Under the pieces are notes generated by a model. The model searched no databases and was not told the origin of the DNA. It saw nothing but the letters and a program-made list of their open reading frames with translations. This document shows, one piece after another, positions 1 to 8,275 of a DNA stretch of 64,000 bases. The position numbers were made by a program, and so were the translations under genes. Every line of letters begins with the position of its first letter. Positions within the stretch are counted from its first letter, which is position 1. Source of the stretch: an uncultured Clostridia bacterium (GTDB taxonomy: Bacteria; Bacillota; Clostridia; Christensenellales; Borkfalkiaceae); NCBI GenBank assembly GCA_947626685.1, contig CANQTD010000002.1, positions 1 to 64,000 on the forward strand, written 5' to 3'.

Positions 1-16
1 AGCCTCTTTTTTCCGT

Positions 17-22
17 TATAAT
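17..22 (+). promoter_or_regulatory. -10 element upstream of mscS-family gene
   Basis: TATAAT lies 22 nt before the first gene and is followed by a purine-rich Shine-Dalgarno (GAGAGGAG). The matching -35 would fall outside the window, so only half of the promoter can be seen. Confidence 0.4.
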
Positions 23-44
23 TCCCACGAGAGGAGAAAGCGTC

Positions 45-1055
45 ATGTTAAAACAAAAGATCAAAGAAGTAAACGAAAAAATCGAAGAAGTAAACGATAA
101 AATCGAACAGGTAAACCAAAAAGTGAAAAAGTCGTCCGTCGCAAAAACCGTGATCGGGATCGTCTTTCTCGTGATCTTCGCCACCGTCACCGTTCTCGGG
201 CTCGTGTTCCACAACGAGATTTTCGGAAAGGACGCATGGCTGAACAACCCGAATACGGGGTTCGGCGTGCTCGACGCCGTGCTCAAAGCCGTTCCCATCG
301 GGATCGAGAGCGTCTACGTTCTGTTCGCGACGATGCTCGCGCTCTATGCCTCGGGCTTCATCGTCAAGCTCATCTTTAAGGGGACCCCGCGCAAAGTGAC
401 GATCGGCAAGCTCGTGGACGGCATCATGAAAGTCGTCATCTGGGCGGTCGGTATCATCGCGGTGCTCGCGATCTGCGGGGTCGACGTCGCCGCGCTCATC
501 ACAGGCGCGGGCGTGCTCACCCTCGTCATAGGTCTCGGAATGCAGAGCCTCATCGCCGACGTCGTTGCGGGAGTGTTCCTCGTGTGCGACGGAACGCTTC
601 AGGTGGGCGATATCGTCACGATCGACGGCTGGCGAGGCACCGTGCAGGAGATCGGCATCCGCAACACGAAACTCATCAATTACAGCGGCGATATCCGCGT
701 GGCGAACAACAGCACCATCAAGGTTTTCGTCAACCAGAGCAGGGAGGATTCCTATCCCACCGTCATCGTGGGAGTTCCCTACGAACAGAACCTGCAACGC
801 GTCAGAGAAGTGTTCGAGGCCAACAAGGGCAAGATCAGGGGGATGTGCAGCTGCCTTCTCAGCGACATTGACTTCAACGGCGTAGAGGAGCTCGCCGAGT
901 CGAGCGTGAACCTGCACTTCGGCGCGAAATGCAAGGAGGGGGATTTCTTCCTCGCCCAGCGTGAGATGCGCGGCGCGATCAAGACGGTATTCGAAGAGAA
1001 CGGCATCCTCGTTCCCTTCCCGCAGGTGGACGTGCACTTCGACAAGCAATCCTGA
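45..1055 (+). CDS. MscS-family mechanosensitive ion channel
   Basis: Small-conductance mechanosensitive channel of the cytoplasmic membrane, expected to release osmolytes on hypo-osmotic shock. The 336-residue protein starts with a short heptad-like coiled coil (residues 1-28, three near-copies of KIxEVNxKI), then about three membrane segments (near 33-55, 88-112, 120-142). The pore helix is recognisable near 147-180 (GAGVLTLVIGLGMQSLIAD), followed by the beta domain (GDIVTIDGWRGTVQEIGIRNT) and the C-terminal alpha/beta domain. Length matches the YkuT/MscS type. The Shine-Dalgarno GAGGAG is well placed before ATG 45. The N-terminal coiled coil is not typical of E. coli MscS and may aid assembly (inference). 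Confidence 0.9.
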   Translation: MLKQKIKEVNEKIEEVNDKIEQVNQKVKKSSVAKTVIGIVFLVIFATVTVLGLVFHNEIFGKDAWLNNPNTGFGVLDAVLKAVPIGIESVYVLFATMLALYASGFIVKLIFKGTPRKVTIGKLVDGIMKVVIWAVGIIAVLAICGVDVAALITGAGVLTLVIGLGMQSLIADVVAGVFLVCDGTLQVGDIVTIDGWRGTVQEIGIRNTKLINYSGDIRVANNSTIKVFVNQSREDSYPTVIVGVPYEQNLQRVREVFEANKGKIRGMCSCLLSDIDFNGVEELAESSVNLHFGAKCKEGDFFLAQREMRGAIKTVFEENGILVPFPQVDVHFDKQS

Positions 1056-1131
1056 CCCCGCCGTCTTTGCGGCCGTATTTCGGCGATCATACAGAAAGCG
1101 ATCATCATACAAAAAATATCGGAGGCGGGAA

Positions 1132-2340
1132 ATGGACATTGCGGACATTCTGAAACAACACGGACAGGAGCACCTTCTCGATTTCGGGGGTCTCTCGCCC
1201 GAGGAGCGGGCGGCCTACGCCGCGCAACTCGAAAACATTGATTGGGAGACAGTGGAGCTCTGGAAAGACCCCGAAGATCTGAGCGGAAAGGGTAGGATCG
1301 AACCCATTGAGGGATTGCGCATTCCCGAGATCGAAAAAAACCGCGACTTTTTCTTCGGGATCGGGAAGGAAGCGATCGCAAAGGGCAAAGTCGCCGCCGT
1401 TCTGCTCGCGGGAGGGCAGGGGACCCGCCTCGGCTCGGACGCTCCGAAGGGCGCGTACGACATCGGGCTCACCAAACCGCTCTACATCTTCGAACAGCAG
1501 ATCAAGAACCTCCTCTCCGTCGTCGGGGTCTGCGGCGCGGCCGTTCCTCTCTTCATCATGACGAGCGGGAAGAACGACGCCGATACCCGCGCCTTTTTCG
1601 AGGCGCACCGCTACTTCGGCTATCCCGAAAAATACGTCCGCTTCTTCGTGCAGGACATGGCGCCGAGCGTCGATTTCAACGGAAAGATCCTTCTCGAGGG
1701 GAAGGGCAGGCTCGCCCTTTCGCCGAACGGCAACGGCGGCTGGTATTCCTCTTTGAAGCGCGCGGACGCGGACCGCGATTTCCCCGCGATCGAGTGGTAC
1801 AACGTCTATTCCGTCGACAACGTGCTCCAACGCATGGCGGATCCCGTATTCGTCGGCGCGACGATCGCAAGCGGAAAAATGTGCGGAGCGAAAGTCGTAT
1901 GCAAGAACGCTCCCGGAGAAAAGGTGGGCGTGCTCTGCTTGGAGGACGGCGCCCCCTCCGTCATCGAATACTACGAGCTCACGCCGGAGATGGCGGAAAT
2001 GCGGGACGAAAAGGGAGATCTTCGCTACATATACGGCGTGATCCTCAACTATCTTTTCAGCGCGAAGCGGCTCTCGGAGATCGCGCAGGCGCGCATTCCC
2101 GTGCACGTCGTCAAAAAGAAGATCCCTTACCTCGGCGAAAACGGCATGCTCGTCAAGCCCGAAAAGGAGAACGGATACAAGTTCGAAACGCTCATTCTCG
2201 ACATGGTAAAACTCGCGGGGAGCTGCCTTCCCTTCGAGGTGGAGCGGGAAAAGGAATTTGCGCCCATCAAGAACAAGACGGGCACGGACAGCGTGGAATC
2301 CGCGCGCGAACTCTTAAAAAAGAACGGGGTACAACTGTAA
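1132..2340 (+). CDS. UDP-sugar pyrophosphorylase, UAP1/UDPGP-like
   Basis: A 402-residue nucleotidyltransferase of the UDPGP family, which joins UTP to a sugar 1-phosphate. The nucleotide loop LAGGQGTRLG followed by PKG lies near residues 88-102. Further family marks are SPNGNGG, YNVYSVDNVL and a C-terminal FAPIKN...GTDS motif, which match eukaryote-type UDP-N-acetylglucosamine pyrophosphorylases more than bacterial GlmU or GalU. The start at ATG 1132 is chosen because GGAGG lies 6 nt upstream; the frame is open further upstream but that part overlaps mscS. The substrate (GlcNAc-1-P or hexose-1-P) cannot be settled from sequence. Its stop overlaps the next start (TAATG), so it probably heads an operon through nnr. 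Confidence 0.85.
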   Translation: MDIADILKQHGQEHLLDFGGLSPEERAAYAAQLENIDWETVELWKDPEDLSGKGRIEPIEGLRIPEIEKNRDFFFGIGKEAIAKGKVAAVLLAGGQGTRLGSDAPKGAYDIGLTKPLYIFEQQIKNLLSVVGVCGAAVPLFIMTSGKNDADTRAFFEAHRYFGYPEKYVRFFVQDMAPSVDFNGKILLEGKGRLALSPNGNGGWYSSLKRADADRDFPAIEWYNVYSVDNVLQRMADPVFVGATIASGKMCGAKVVCKNAPGEKVGVLCLEDGAPSVIEYYELTPEMAEMRDEKGDLRYIYGVILNYLFSAKRLSEIAQARIPVHVVKKKIPYLGENGMLVKPEKENGYKFETLILDMVKLAGSCLPFEVEREKEFAPIKNKTGTDSVESARELLKKNGVQL

Positions 2341-2687
2341 TGGAAGAACAGGCAAACGAAAAACACGTCGCGTTCGCCGTTCAGCTCGCCCGTCTCAACG
2401 GCGCGATGGCGGAACTCGCCAAGACGGGGGACGGAGGGCTCCTTTTGGAGATGCACGCCGCCATACAAGAGCTCTATAAGCTCCAAAAGGGGTCGGACGA
2501 CGATGTGTTCCGCACGATCGCTCCCGATTGTGAGGTGATCTACGAAAATTTCGACATGATCATCGCCCTCTGCCGCACGGTCGAGGGGGAGACCCTCGAT
2601 CCCGCCGCACAGAAGGCGATCGACAAATTTTTGCACAACATCGACGACGCCGTCGTCAATATCGCCTCCCTTTTGGGGGTCGTATAA
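2340..2687 (+). CDS. small conserved-looking hypothetical protein
   Basis: A 115-residue acidic protein, not recognised. It begins MEEQANEKHVAF and its ATG shares the last base of the upstream stop (TAATG), so translation is probably coupled to the nucleotidyltransferase gene. It is predicted to be almost all helical, without membrane segments or signal peptide, and without clear catalytic motifs; the spacing of hydrophobic residues suggests a small helical bundle. It sits between the UAP-like gene and recX, 24 nt before the latter. No function is proposed. Confidence 0.7.
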   Translation: MEEQANEKHVAFAVQLARLNGAMAELAKTGDGGLLLEMHAAIQELYKLQKGSDDDVFRTIAPDCEVIYENFDMIIALCRTVEGETLDPAAQKAIDKFLHNIDDAVVNIASLLGVV

Positions 2688-2711
2688 CCTTGTCCGCCCG
2701 AAGGAGGTCGC

Positions 2712-3326
2712 ATGGCGAAGATCACAGGCGTCACGCCGCAGGTAAAGGATAAGACCCGCTGCAACATCGAGGTGGACGGGAGATTTTTCTGCGGCATGGA
2801 TCTCGAGACGGTCGTGCGGAACCGTTTGAAGTCGGGAGACGAGGTCACCGAAGAAGCGCTCGCCCGCATGCAGCTTGAGAGCGAAAAACAGACTGCCCTC
2901 GACAAGGCGCTCACGCACATTTCGGCGAGCATGAAAACGGAGCGGGAGATCCGCGCCTATCTCGCGCGGAAAGGGTACCTCGAAGAGGTCGCGGACCATG
3001 TCGTGGAAAAGATGAAAGCCTACGGCTATCTCGACGACGAAGCGTATGCCAAGAGTTACGCGGAGAGCGCGGCCAAGCGCAAGGGGAGCCGCCTCATCGC
3101 GCAGGAGCTCCGCCGCAGAGGAGTGGGGGAAGAGGCGATCGGAGCCGCGATGGAAGAACTCTCCGACGAGACGGAGAGCGCGAAGAAAGTGCTCGGAAAA
3201 TATCTGCGCGGAAAGGACGTCTCCGACGTCAAGACGGTGCAGAGAGCGTATGCCTATCTCGTCTCGAAAGGGTTCGGCTACGAGACGGCCCGCGCCGCCC
3301 TGCAAGAATTATCGGATGGGGAGTGA
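2712..3326 (+). CDS. recX: regulatory protein RecX
   Basis: A 204-residue RecX-type protein, a modulator of RecA filaments in homologous recombination and the SOS response. It shows the family's repeated three-helix pattern: KTEREIRAYLARKGY, then YGYLDDEAYAKSYAES with KGSRLIAQELRRRGV, then a C-terminal copy near 170-200. An N-terminal extension of about 60 residues (KITGVTPQVKDKTRCNI) is typical of Bacillota RecX. GGAGG stands before ATG 2712. The gene stops 1 nt before the birA start. No recA is present in the window. Confidence 0.9.
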   Translation: MAKITGVTPQVKDKTRCNIEVDGRFFCGMDLETVVRNRLKSGDEVTEEALARMQLESEKQTALDKALTHISASMKTEREIRAYLARKGYLEEVADHVVEKMKAYGYLDDEAYAKSYAESAAKRKGSRLIAQELRRRGVGEEAIGAAMEELSDETESAKKVLGKYLRGKDVSDVKTVQRAYAYLVSKGFGYETARAALQELSDGE

Positions 3327-3327
3327 G

Positions 3328-4008
3328 ATGAAAGTCATCCATCTGGAAACGGTCGCCTCTACGAACGACTATATCGGGCGATTTCTCCCCGCAAGGGAAA
3401 ACGTCATCGTCTGCGCGGACCGCCAGACGCACGGGCGCGGCACGAAGGGTCGCGCTTTTCTGTCGCAGACGGGCGGAGTCTATCTCTCCGCTCTGATCTT
3501 TTACGAAGAATTTCCCGCAAGCCGCGCGTTCGAGGTGATGGCGCACGCCGCCGTCGCCGTTTGCAGGGCGGCGGAGAGATTCGGCGTGGACGCGGAGATC
3601 AAATGGCCGAACGACGTCTTTGCGGGCGGAAAAAAGCTGAGCGGGATCCTCATCGAAAACGCGGTCTCGGACGGAAAGCTCGACCACAGCGTCGTGGGGA
3701 TCGGGCTGAATGTGGAGAACGACGTCTCCGCCCTCGGCGGCATTGCGACGTCGCTTTCCCTCGAAGCAAAGAAACCTGTCGCGGCGGCCGCGGCGCGCGA
3801 AGAACTCATCGCGCAGTTCTGTGCGCCGAGCAATTTCGGAGAGTATCTCTCCCGCATACGCTTTCTCTCCCGCATTGTCCGCGTGACGGAGAACGGGAGG
3901 GAATACGACGCCTTAGCGAGGCGCGTCCTTCCCGACGGAAGGCTCGAGATCGAAGAGAACGGCTCCGTCCGCGCGCTGTCGTCCGCGGAGATCCGCATCA
4001 AGCTATGA
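3328..4008 (+). CDS. birA: biotin--[acetyl-CoA-carboxylase] ligase (no HTH domain)
   Basis: Biotin protein ligase, which makes biotinyl-AMP and transfers biotin to the carrier lysine of carboxylases. The 226 residues cover only the catalytic and C-terminal domains: STNDYIGRF at the start, biotin loop GRGTKGRAF, KWPNDVFAGGKKLSGILIE with the active-site lysine, and VVGIGLNV. The N-terminal winged helix of bifunctional BirA is absent, so it should not act as a repressor. ATG 3328 follows the recX TGA by 1 nt; an in-frame ATG at 3316 would overlap recX and is less likely, since GGGGAG sits between the two. Confidence 0.88.
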   Translation: MKVIHLETVASTNDYIGRFLPARENVIVCADRQTHGRGTKGRAFLSQTGGVYLSALIFYEEFPASRAFEVMAHAAVAVCRAAERFGVDAEIKWPNDVFAGGKKLSGILIENAVSDGKLDHSVVGIGLNVENDVSALGGIATSLSLEAKKPVAAAAAREELIAQFCAPSNFGEYLSRIRFLSRIVRVTENGREYDALARRVLPDGRLEIEENGSVRALSSAEIRIKL

Positions 4009-4018
4009 GGAGGAAAGT

Positions 4019-5491
4019 ATGAAACGGGCATTCACCTATGCCGAGACGCGCGCCGGTGAGGGAAAAGCCGTTCTCGGGGGCACAAGCGTCTCCGCGCTCA
4101 TGGAACGGGCGGGCGGCGCGCTTGCAGACGCCGTCGAACGGGCGATGAAACGTCTTGGCGTGACGGACGCGCTCTTCGTGTGCGGCGGCGGCAACAACGG
4201 CGGCGACGGATACGTTGCGGCGAAAATTCTCCGCGGGCGCGGCTATGACGCCGCGATCCTGCGCGCTCCCGGGGGTGCGCAGATCTCCTCTCCGTGCGAA
4301 GTGTTCGAACGCATTCCGCGCAGACGGTACGCGGTCATCGCCGACTGTCTCTTCGGAACGGGGCTCTCCCGTCCCATCGGCGGGACGGAAGCGGAGCTCG
4401 TCGATTTCATCGGCCGCAGCGGTGCGTATGTGATCGCCTGCGACGTGCCGAGCGGGCTCTCCCGCGGCGGGATCGCGGAGGGGAAAGCCGTGCGCGCCGA
4501 CGAGACGCTCGCGATAGGCTGTCTGAAAGCGGAACTTCTCCTTTCGGACGGCGCCGACCTCTTGGGCAAGATTTCCGTCGCCGATATCGGGCTCTCTTTC
4601 GAAGGGGGAGCGGAGATCTGGGAGGACGGGGACGTCCGCGCGCTCTTCCCCAAAAAGAGATCGCACTCCAACAAGGGCGACTACGGAAGCGTTGCCGTTC
4701 TTTCGACGGCGAACATCCTCGGCGCGCCCCTTCTCGCTGCGGGCGCGGCGTTGCGGTCGGGCGCGGGCTATACCGATATCTGTATGACTTCCATGTCCGT
4801 TCCCTGCGGGGACGCGGCAAAGATCGCGGCTCTTCAGACGGCGGACGAACTGCACCGCGTCCTGTGCGCGGCGAAATATCCCGACTGCCGTTTTTCTTTC
4901 TACGACGGCGAACCCATCTTCGAAAGCGCGGTCGCCTTCGGCATGGGCGCGGGCGTGTCTCCCGCCGTAAAGAGCATTCTCGAAGAATTGTTCTCGACGT
5001 ATGAAAGCGGCACGCTCGTGTTGGACGCCGATGCCCTGAACACGCTTGCGGCGTGCGGCACAGACATGCTCCGCTCGAAGAAGTGCCCCGTGATCGTCAC
5101 CCCGCACATCAAGGAATTTTCCCGTCTCACGGGCAAGACTCCGGAGGAGATCCTGCGCGATCCCATCGGCTGCGCAAAGGAATTTTCGAAGGCGTACGGC
5201 GTCACCGTCGTTCTCAAAAACAACCGCACCGTCATTGCGGAGGGGGACCGCGTCGCCATCAATACCGCAGGCTCTCCCGCCCTCGCCAAAGGGGGCAGCG
5301 GAGACGTGCTCGCGGGTTTCCTCGCGGGAACGTGCGCGCGGGGGATCCCGCCCTTTGAGGCGGCCGTCTGCGCGACATACGTCTTGGGAAGGGCGGGCGA
5401 ACTTGCCGCGGACAAAATGGGAGAGTATGCGGCGGCTCCCTCCGACGTCATTCTCGCGATCCCCGCGGCGATCAAGAGCATCACGTTGTAA
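4019..5491 (+). CDS. nnr: bifunctional NAD(P)H-hydrate epimerase/dehydratase
   Basis: Repairs hydrated NAD(P)H: the N-terminal YjeF domain (about 1-205) epimerises S/R-NADHX and the C-terminal ribokinase-like domain (about 210-490) dehydrates it using ADP. Visible marks are GGGNNGGDGYVAA and CDVPSG in the first domain, and TPHIKEFSRL and AKGGSGDVLAG in the second. Length 490 is normal for the fused form. The Shine-Dalgarno GAGGAGG lies just before ATG 4019. It is the last gene of the operon and is followed at once by an intrinsic terminator. Confidence 0.93.
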   Translation: MKRAFTYAETRAGEGKAVLGGTSVSALMERAGGALADAVERAMKRLGVTDALFVCGGGNNGGDGYVAAKILRGRGYDAAILRAPGGAQISSPCEVFERIPRRRYAVIADCLFGTGLSRPIGGTEAELVDFIGRSGAYVIACDVPSGLSRGGIAEGKAVRADETLAIGCLKAELLLSDGADLLGKISVADIGLSFEGGAEIWEDGDVRALFPKKRSHSNKGDYGSVAVLSTANILGAPLLAAGAALRSGAGYTDICMTSMSVPCGDAAKIAALQTADELHRVLCAAKYPDCRFSFYDGEPIFESAVAFGMGAGVSPAVKSILEELFSTYESGTLVLDADALNTLAACGTDMLRSKKCPVIVTPHIKEFSRLTGKTPEEILRDPIGCAKEFSKAYGVTVVLKNNRTVIAEGDRVAINTAGSPALAKGGSGDVLAGFLAGTCARGIPPFEAAVCATYVLGRAGELAADKMGEYAAAPSDVILAIPAAIKSITL

Positions 5492-5493
5492 CG

Positions 5494-5522
5494 AAAAAGG
5501 ACCCGAGGGCGGGTCCTTTTTT
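5494..5522. terminator. bidirectional intrinsic terminator after nnr
   Basis: AAAAAGGACCC and GGGTCCTTTTTT form a perfect stem with a short loop, flanked by an A-tract and a T-tract. It lies between two convergent genes and can serve both. Confidence 0.9.
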
Positions 5523-5525
5523 CGG

Positions 5526-6281
5526 TCAGGCGAATCCGAGCAGGCGGACGGCGACCGCCGTGAAGAGCAAGACGCTCCCCGAGATGAGATAGTAGAGCGG
5601 GAAGAACGTAAACAGGCTCATGACGATGAGGAGGATCCCGCTCACGAAGAAGGGGCGCGCGTTGCGCTTGGAGAACGCCCGCACGAATTTCGCCTTCAAC
5701 TTGGGGCGGGGAAGATCGCCGCAGATGAGGGGGGACGGGGTCGTGCCCGTCCGTTCGAAGAGGGCGAAAACCTCGTCGCCCGTCACGGCCTTCTTCCCGA
5801 ACGAGAGGAGAAGTTTTTCCGCCTCGGGGGTGAGCGCGTTGCAGAGCAGACGGAAATTCTTCCCCCCGTATTCGCGGAGAATATGCGCCGCCGCGTCCGC
5901 CGAAAGCGGTTGCATGGTAAATTGCGCGATCAGCCATTCGTCCCCCGCGACGAGGCAGCCCTCCTCCGTCCGCGCCTCCTTTCCCTCCGCGGCATACGCC
6001 CGCCGCAACGCTTCGAGGACGTTTTCCTTCCTGTCGAGCGCGAGGTGCAGCATGAGAGCTTCCCTGCGGGCGCGCTCCTGTTTCGTGAGGGCATGCTTTT
6101 TCCGCCGGGAATAGATGATGAGAAAGCTGAGACCGCCCGCCGCGAGCGCGAAGAAGGTGGCGCAGAGGAGGGAGATCTCCATGCGGACGCGGTAGAAGCG
6201 CAAGATCCCCACGGAGAGGAACCATGCGCACACGCTGTAAAAGAGCACGTCGCAGACGAGAGGAAGATCGATTTTTCGCAT
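5526..6281 (-). CDS. membrane protein of unknown function
   Basis: A 251-residue protein, not recognised. Two membrane segments lie near the N-terminus (about 8-28 and 36-56), a basic stretch follows (SRRKKHALTKQERARRE), then a soluble alpha/beta domain of about 120 residues (KENVLEALRRAY through ALFERTG), then two more membrane segments at the C-terminus (about 205-250). The alternating beta/alpha pattern with GDEWLIAQF and FRLLCNALT recalls restriction-endonuclease-like folds, but I see no convincing catalytic triad, so this is only a hint. Start ATG at 6281 is preferred; the frame is open to a TTG at 6323 that would overlap the nadD promoter. It converges on nnr. Confidence 0.65.
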   Translation of the reverse strand: MRKIDLPLVCDVLFYSVCAWFLSVGILRFYRVRMEISLLCATFFALAAGGLSFLIIYSRRKKHALTKQERARREALMLHLALDRKENVLEALRRAYAAEGKEARTEEGCLVAGDEWLIAQFTMQPLSADAAAHILREYGGKNFRLLCNALTPEAEKLLLSFGKKAVTGDEVFALFERTGTTPSPLICGDLPRPKLKAKFVRAFSKRNARPFFVSGILLIVMSLFTFFPLYYLISGSVLLFTAVAVRLLGFA

Positions 6282-6316
6282 GATATGATTTTTGACGGAG
6301 ATTTCACATTTGATAC

Positions 6317-6345
6317 TTGTCAAAGCGCGAAAAGTGTGGTAAAAT
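6317..6345 (+). promoter_or_regulatory. sigma-A type promoter of nadD-yqeK
   Basis: TTGTCA, a 17-nt spacer and TAAAAT. Only 6 nt separate the -10 hexamer from the ATG at 6352, so the expected transcription start falls on or next to the start codon and the mRNA would be leaderless. No Shine-Dalgarno is present. Confidence 0.75.
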
Positions 6346-6351
6346 AAAAAT

Positions 6352-7464
6352 ATGAGAATGGGTATTTTCGGCGGATCGTTCGACCCCGTCCACTCCGAGC
6401 ACGTCGGCCTCGCGCTTGCCGCAAAGCGCGCCCTCGGGCTGGACCGCGTCGTCGTCGTTCCCTCTTACGTCGCGCCCCACAAGCGCGGCGGGGCCGCCGC
6501 GGACGGGAAACACCGCTTGGAGATGTGCAGGATCGCCTTCGGGGACCTTGCGGAAGTGTCCGATCTCGAGATCGCGGGAGAGGGAACGAGCTACACCTAT
6601 CTCACTTGCCGCCGTTTCCGCGAACGCTATCCCGAAGCCGGCCTCTTCTTCCTCGTCGGAGCCGACATGCTCGAAAACTTTTTCACATGGAAGCGCCCCG
6701 AAGAGATCGTTCGCTGCGTCACGCTCGCCGCATGCGGCAGGGGGGAGCGTTCGCCCTCGCACCTTCACCGCAAATTCGTCTCCCGTTTCGGCACGGACTT
6801 TGCGGAAGTGCCGTTTACGGGCGAAGCCGTCTCCTCCACGGAGATCCGCGTCATGCTCGCATTCGGCAAGACGCCGGAACACGTCGATCCCGCCGTTCTC
6901 GGCTATATCCGCGCCAACGGGCTTTACGAGGAGCCCGCCATCTCGCCCGCCCTCGCCTTAGAGAAGCCCGAGCGGAGGGAACACAGCTTCCGCGTCGCGC
7001 TCATGGCATGCAAACGGGCGCGCAGTTTGAACCTTCCCGAAGAAAAAGCGTTGCTGGCGGCGGCCTTGCACGACTGCGCCAAGTACGTCCCCGCGGACAG
7101 CCCGCTGCTCGCAGGGTGCGCCCTTCCGCAAGACGTCCCCGAGCCCGTGGTGCATCAATATACGGGGGCATATCTTGCGGAACATCTCTTTGGCGTCGCC
7201 GACGAAGAGGTCCTCGACGCCATCCGCTACCACGCGAGCGGGCGGGAGGACATGACGCCCCTCGGGAAACTCATCTACCTCGCCGACCTGTTGGAAGAGG
7301 GGAGAGCGTTCAGCGGGATCGAAGAGCTTCGCGCGCTCTTTTGGAAGGACCTCGACGCATGTTTTGCCGCCTCGCTCGAACGCCAGCTCGCCTATCTCGA
7401 AGAGAGCGGGAAAGAGGTCTATCCGCTCACAAAAAGGGCATTTTTATGGCTAAAACACGCATGA
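6352..7464 (+). CDS. nadD: NadD-YqeK fusion: nicotinate-nucleotide adenylyltransferase / HD hydrolase
   Basis: The first ~190 residues are NadD, which makes deamido-NAD from nicotinate mononucleotide and ATP: GIFGGSFDPVHSEHVGLA at the N-terminus and SSTEIRVML near the end of the domain. Note that the usual HxGH signature reads HSEH. From about residue 200 follows a YqeK HD domain (EHSFRVALMACKRA, then LHDCAKY and YHASGREDMTP), a family reported to hydrolyse Ap4A symmetrically. The two are separate neighbouring genes in Bacillus and fused in various Clostridia. rsfS follows 67 nt downstream, the usual context. Start at 6352, or at the second ATG 6358. Confidence 0.9.
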   Translation: MRMGIFGGSFDPVHSEHVGLALAAKRALGLDRVVVVPSYVAPHKRGGAAADGKHRLEMCRIAFGDLAEVSDLEIAGEGTSYTYLTCRRFRERYPEAGLFFLVGADMLENFFTWKRPEEIVRCVTLAACGRGERSPSHLHRKFVSRFGTDFAEVPFTGEAVSSTEIRVMLAFGKTPEHVDPAVLGYIRANGLYEEPAISPALALEKPERREHSFRVALMACKRARSLNLPEEKALLAAALHDCAKYVPADSPLLAGCALPQDVPEPVVHQYTGAYLAEHLFGVADEEVLDAIRYHASGREDMTPLGKLIYLADLLEEGRAFSGIEELRALFWKDLDACFAASLERQLAYLEESGKEVYPLTKRAFLWLKHA

Positions 7465-7531
7465 GCATAGTATTATGCGTGACATAATAGCAGAAAATTT
7501 CAAAAAATAATTAAAAATCAGGGGGTATCCT

Positions 7532-7882
7532 ATGGAAAATTATGAACTTGCAAGGGCATGTGCAAAGGCACTCTCGGAGAAGAAGGCGGAGGACATCGTC
7601 ATCCTCAACGTCTCGGAACAGACCGTCGTTTGCAGTTATTTCGTGATCGCGAGCGGCAAATCGACGACGCAGGTGCGCGCCCTCGCCGACAACGTGGAGG
7701 AACAGATGAAGAAGAACTTCTCCCTCGCTCCCGTCCGCAGCGAAGGGCTCCGCGAGGGGCGTTGGGGCGTCATCGACTACGGCGACGTCGTCGTCCATGT
7801 GTTCAACGAGGAATCCCGTCTCTTCTACTACCTCGAACGGCTGTGGGACAGCGGCAAGAACGTGGAGAGATATACCGACTGA
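7532..7882 (+). CDS. rsfS: ribosomal silencing factor RsfS
   Basis: Binds the large ribosomal subunit (L14) and blocks subunit joining when nutrients are scarce. The 116 residues carry the family pattern: AEDIVILNVSEQTVVCSYFVIASG, then STTQVRALADNVEE, then GLREGRWGVIDYGDVVVHVF and the C-terminal FYYLERLW. Length is typical. A strong GGGGG Shine-Dalgarno precedes ATG 7532. It lies directly after nadD-yqeK as in many Bacillota. Confidence 0.93.
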   Translation: MENYELARACAKALSEKKAEDIVILNVSEQTVVCSYFVIASGKSTTQVRALADNVEEQMKKNFSLAPVRSEGLREGRWGVIDYGDVVVHVFNEESRLFYYLERLWDSGKNVERYTD

Positions 7883-7891
7883 ATGCGAAAA

Positions 7892-7918
7892 GGCGGCGCG
7901 CCCGTTGGGTGCGCCGCC
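7892..7918. terminator. GC-rich hairpin between convergent genes
   Basis: GGCGGCGC pairs with GCGCCGCC around an 11-nt loop. There is no T-tract on the plus side, so termination strength is uncertain. Confidence 0.45.
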
Positions 7919-7935
7919 GCTCCTTCCGCGAAGAT

Positions 7936-8193
7936 CTATTTGAAAGAAATGCGCTTGGGCTCGGAGTATTCCGCTTTGGCGCGTTTTTTCTTTTTTTCGA
8001 CGATGTAGTAGACGGGCTCGGCGGGCTCTTTCTCCTCCTCCTTTTTTTCGGGCTCTTCTTTCTTTTCGTGCGGAAGGTTTTTCCGCGCACGGTAACCGAT
8101 GACGGCGAGCTTGATCACATGGACGGAGAGGAAACAGAATACGAAGATCGCGGCGGTGTACAGCGCGCCCGCCCATTGGGAGGAAAAGAACAT
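7936..8193 (-). CDS. small single-pass membrane protein, charged tail
   Basis: An 85-residue protein, not recognised. One membrane segment (about residues 10-32, ALYTAAIFVFCFLSVHVIKL) is followed by a highly charged tail with KKEEPEKKEEEKEPAEP and a lysine-rich end. No catalytic domain. ATG at 8193 is chosen because a -10 hexamer (TACAAT, 8200-8205 on the minus strand) ends 6 nt upstream, so the transcript would be leaderless; the reading frame remains open further upstream but that part overlaps the divergent gene. Function unknown. Confidence 0.6.
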   Translation of the reverse strand: MFFSSQWAGALYTAAIFVFCFLSVHVIKLAVIGYRARKNLPHEKKEEPEKKEEEKEPAEPVYYIVEKKKKRAKAEYSEPKRISFK

Positions 8194-8199
8194 GCCCCC

Positions 8200-8228
8200 A
8201 TTGTAGTGCAAACCGTCTGTCACAATTT
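8200..8228 (-). promoter_or_regulatory. candidate promoter of the small membrane protein gene
   Basis: On the minus strand TACAAT lies 6 nt before ATG 8193. The -35 region at 17 nt spacing is poor (AAATTG), so this rests mainly on the -10 element and its position. Confidence 0.35.
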
Positions 8229-8275
8229 GGAAAGAAACTGCATATTTTTTCGCTTTTTCGGGAAAGATAGCGCGT

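Noticed and set aside
961-1131. Upstream extension of the UAP-like protein
   Set aside because: It overlaps mscS in another frame and gives an Arg/Ser-rich sequence; the ribosome site supports ATG 1132.
5526-6281. Restriction-endonuclease-like domain in the membrane protein
   Set aside because: The strand pattern is suggestive but no complete catalytic triad could be assigned.
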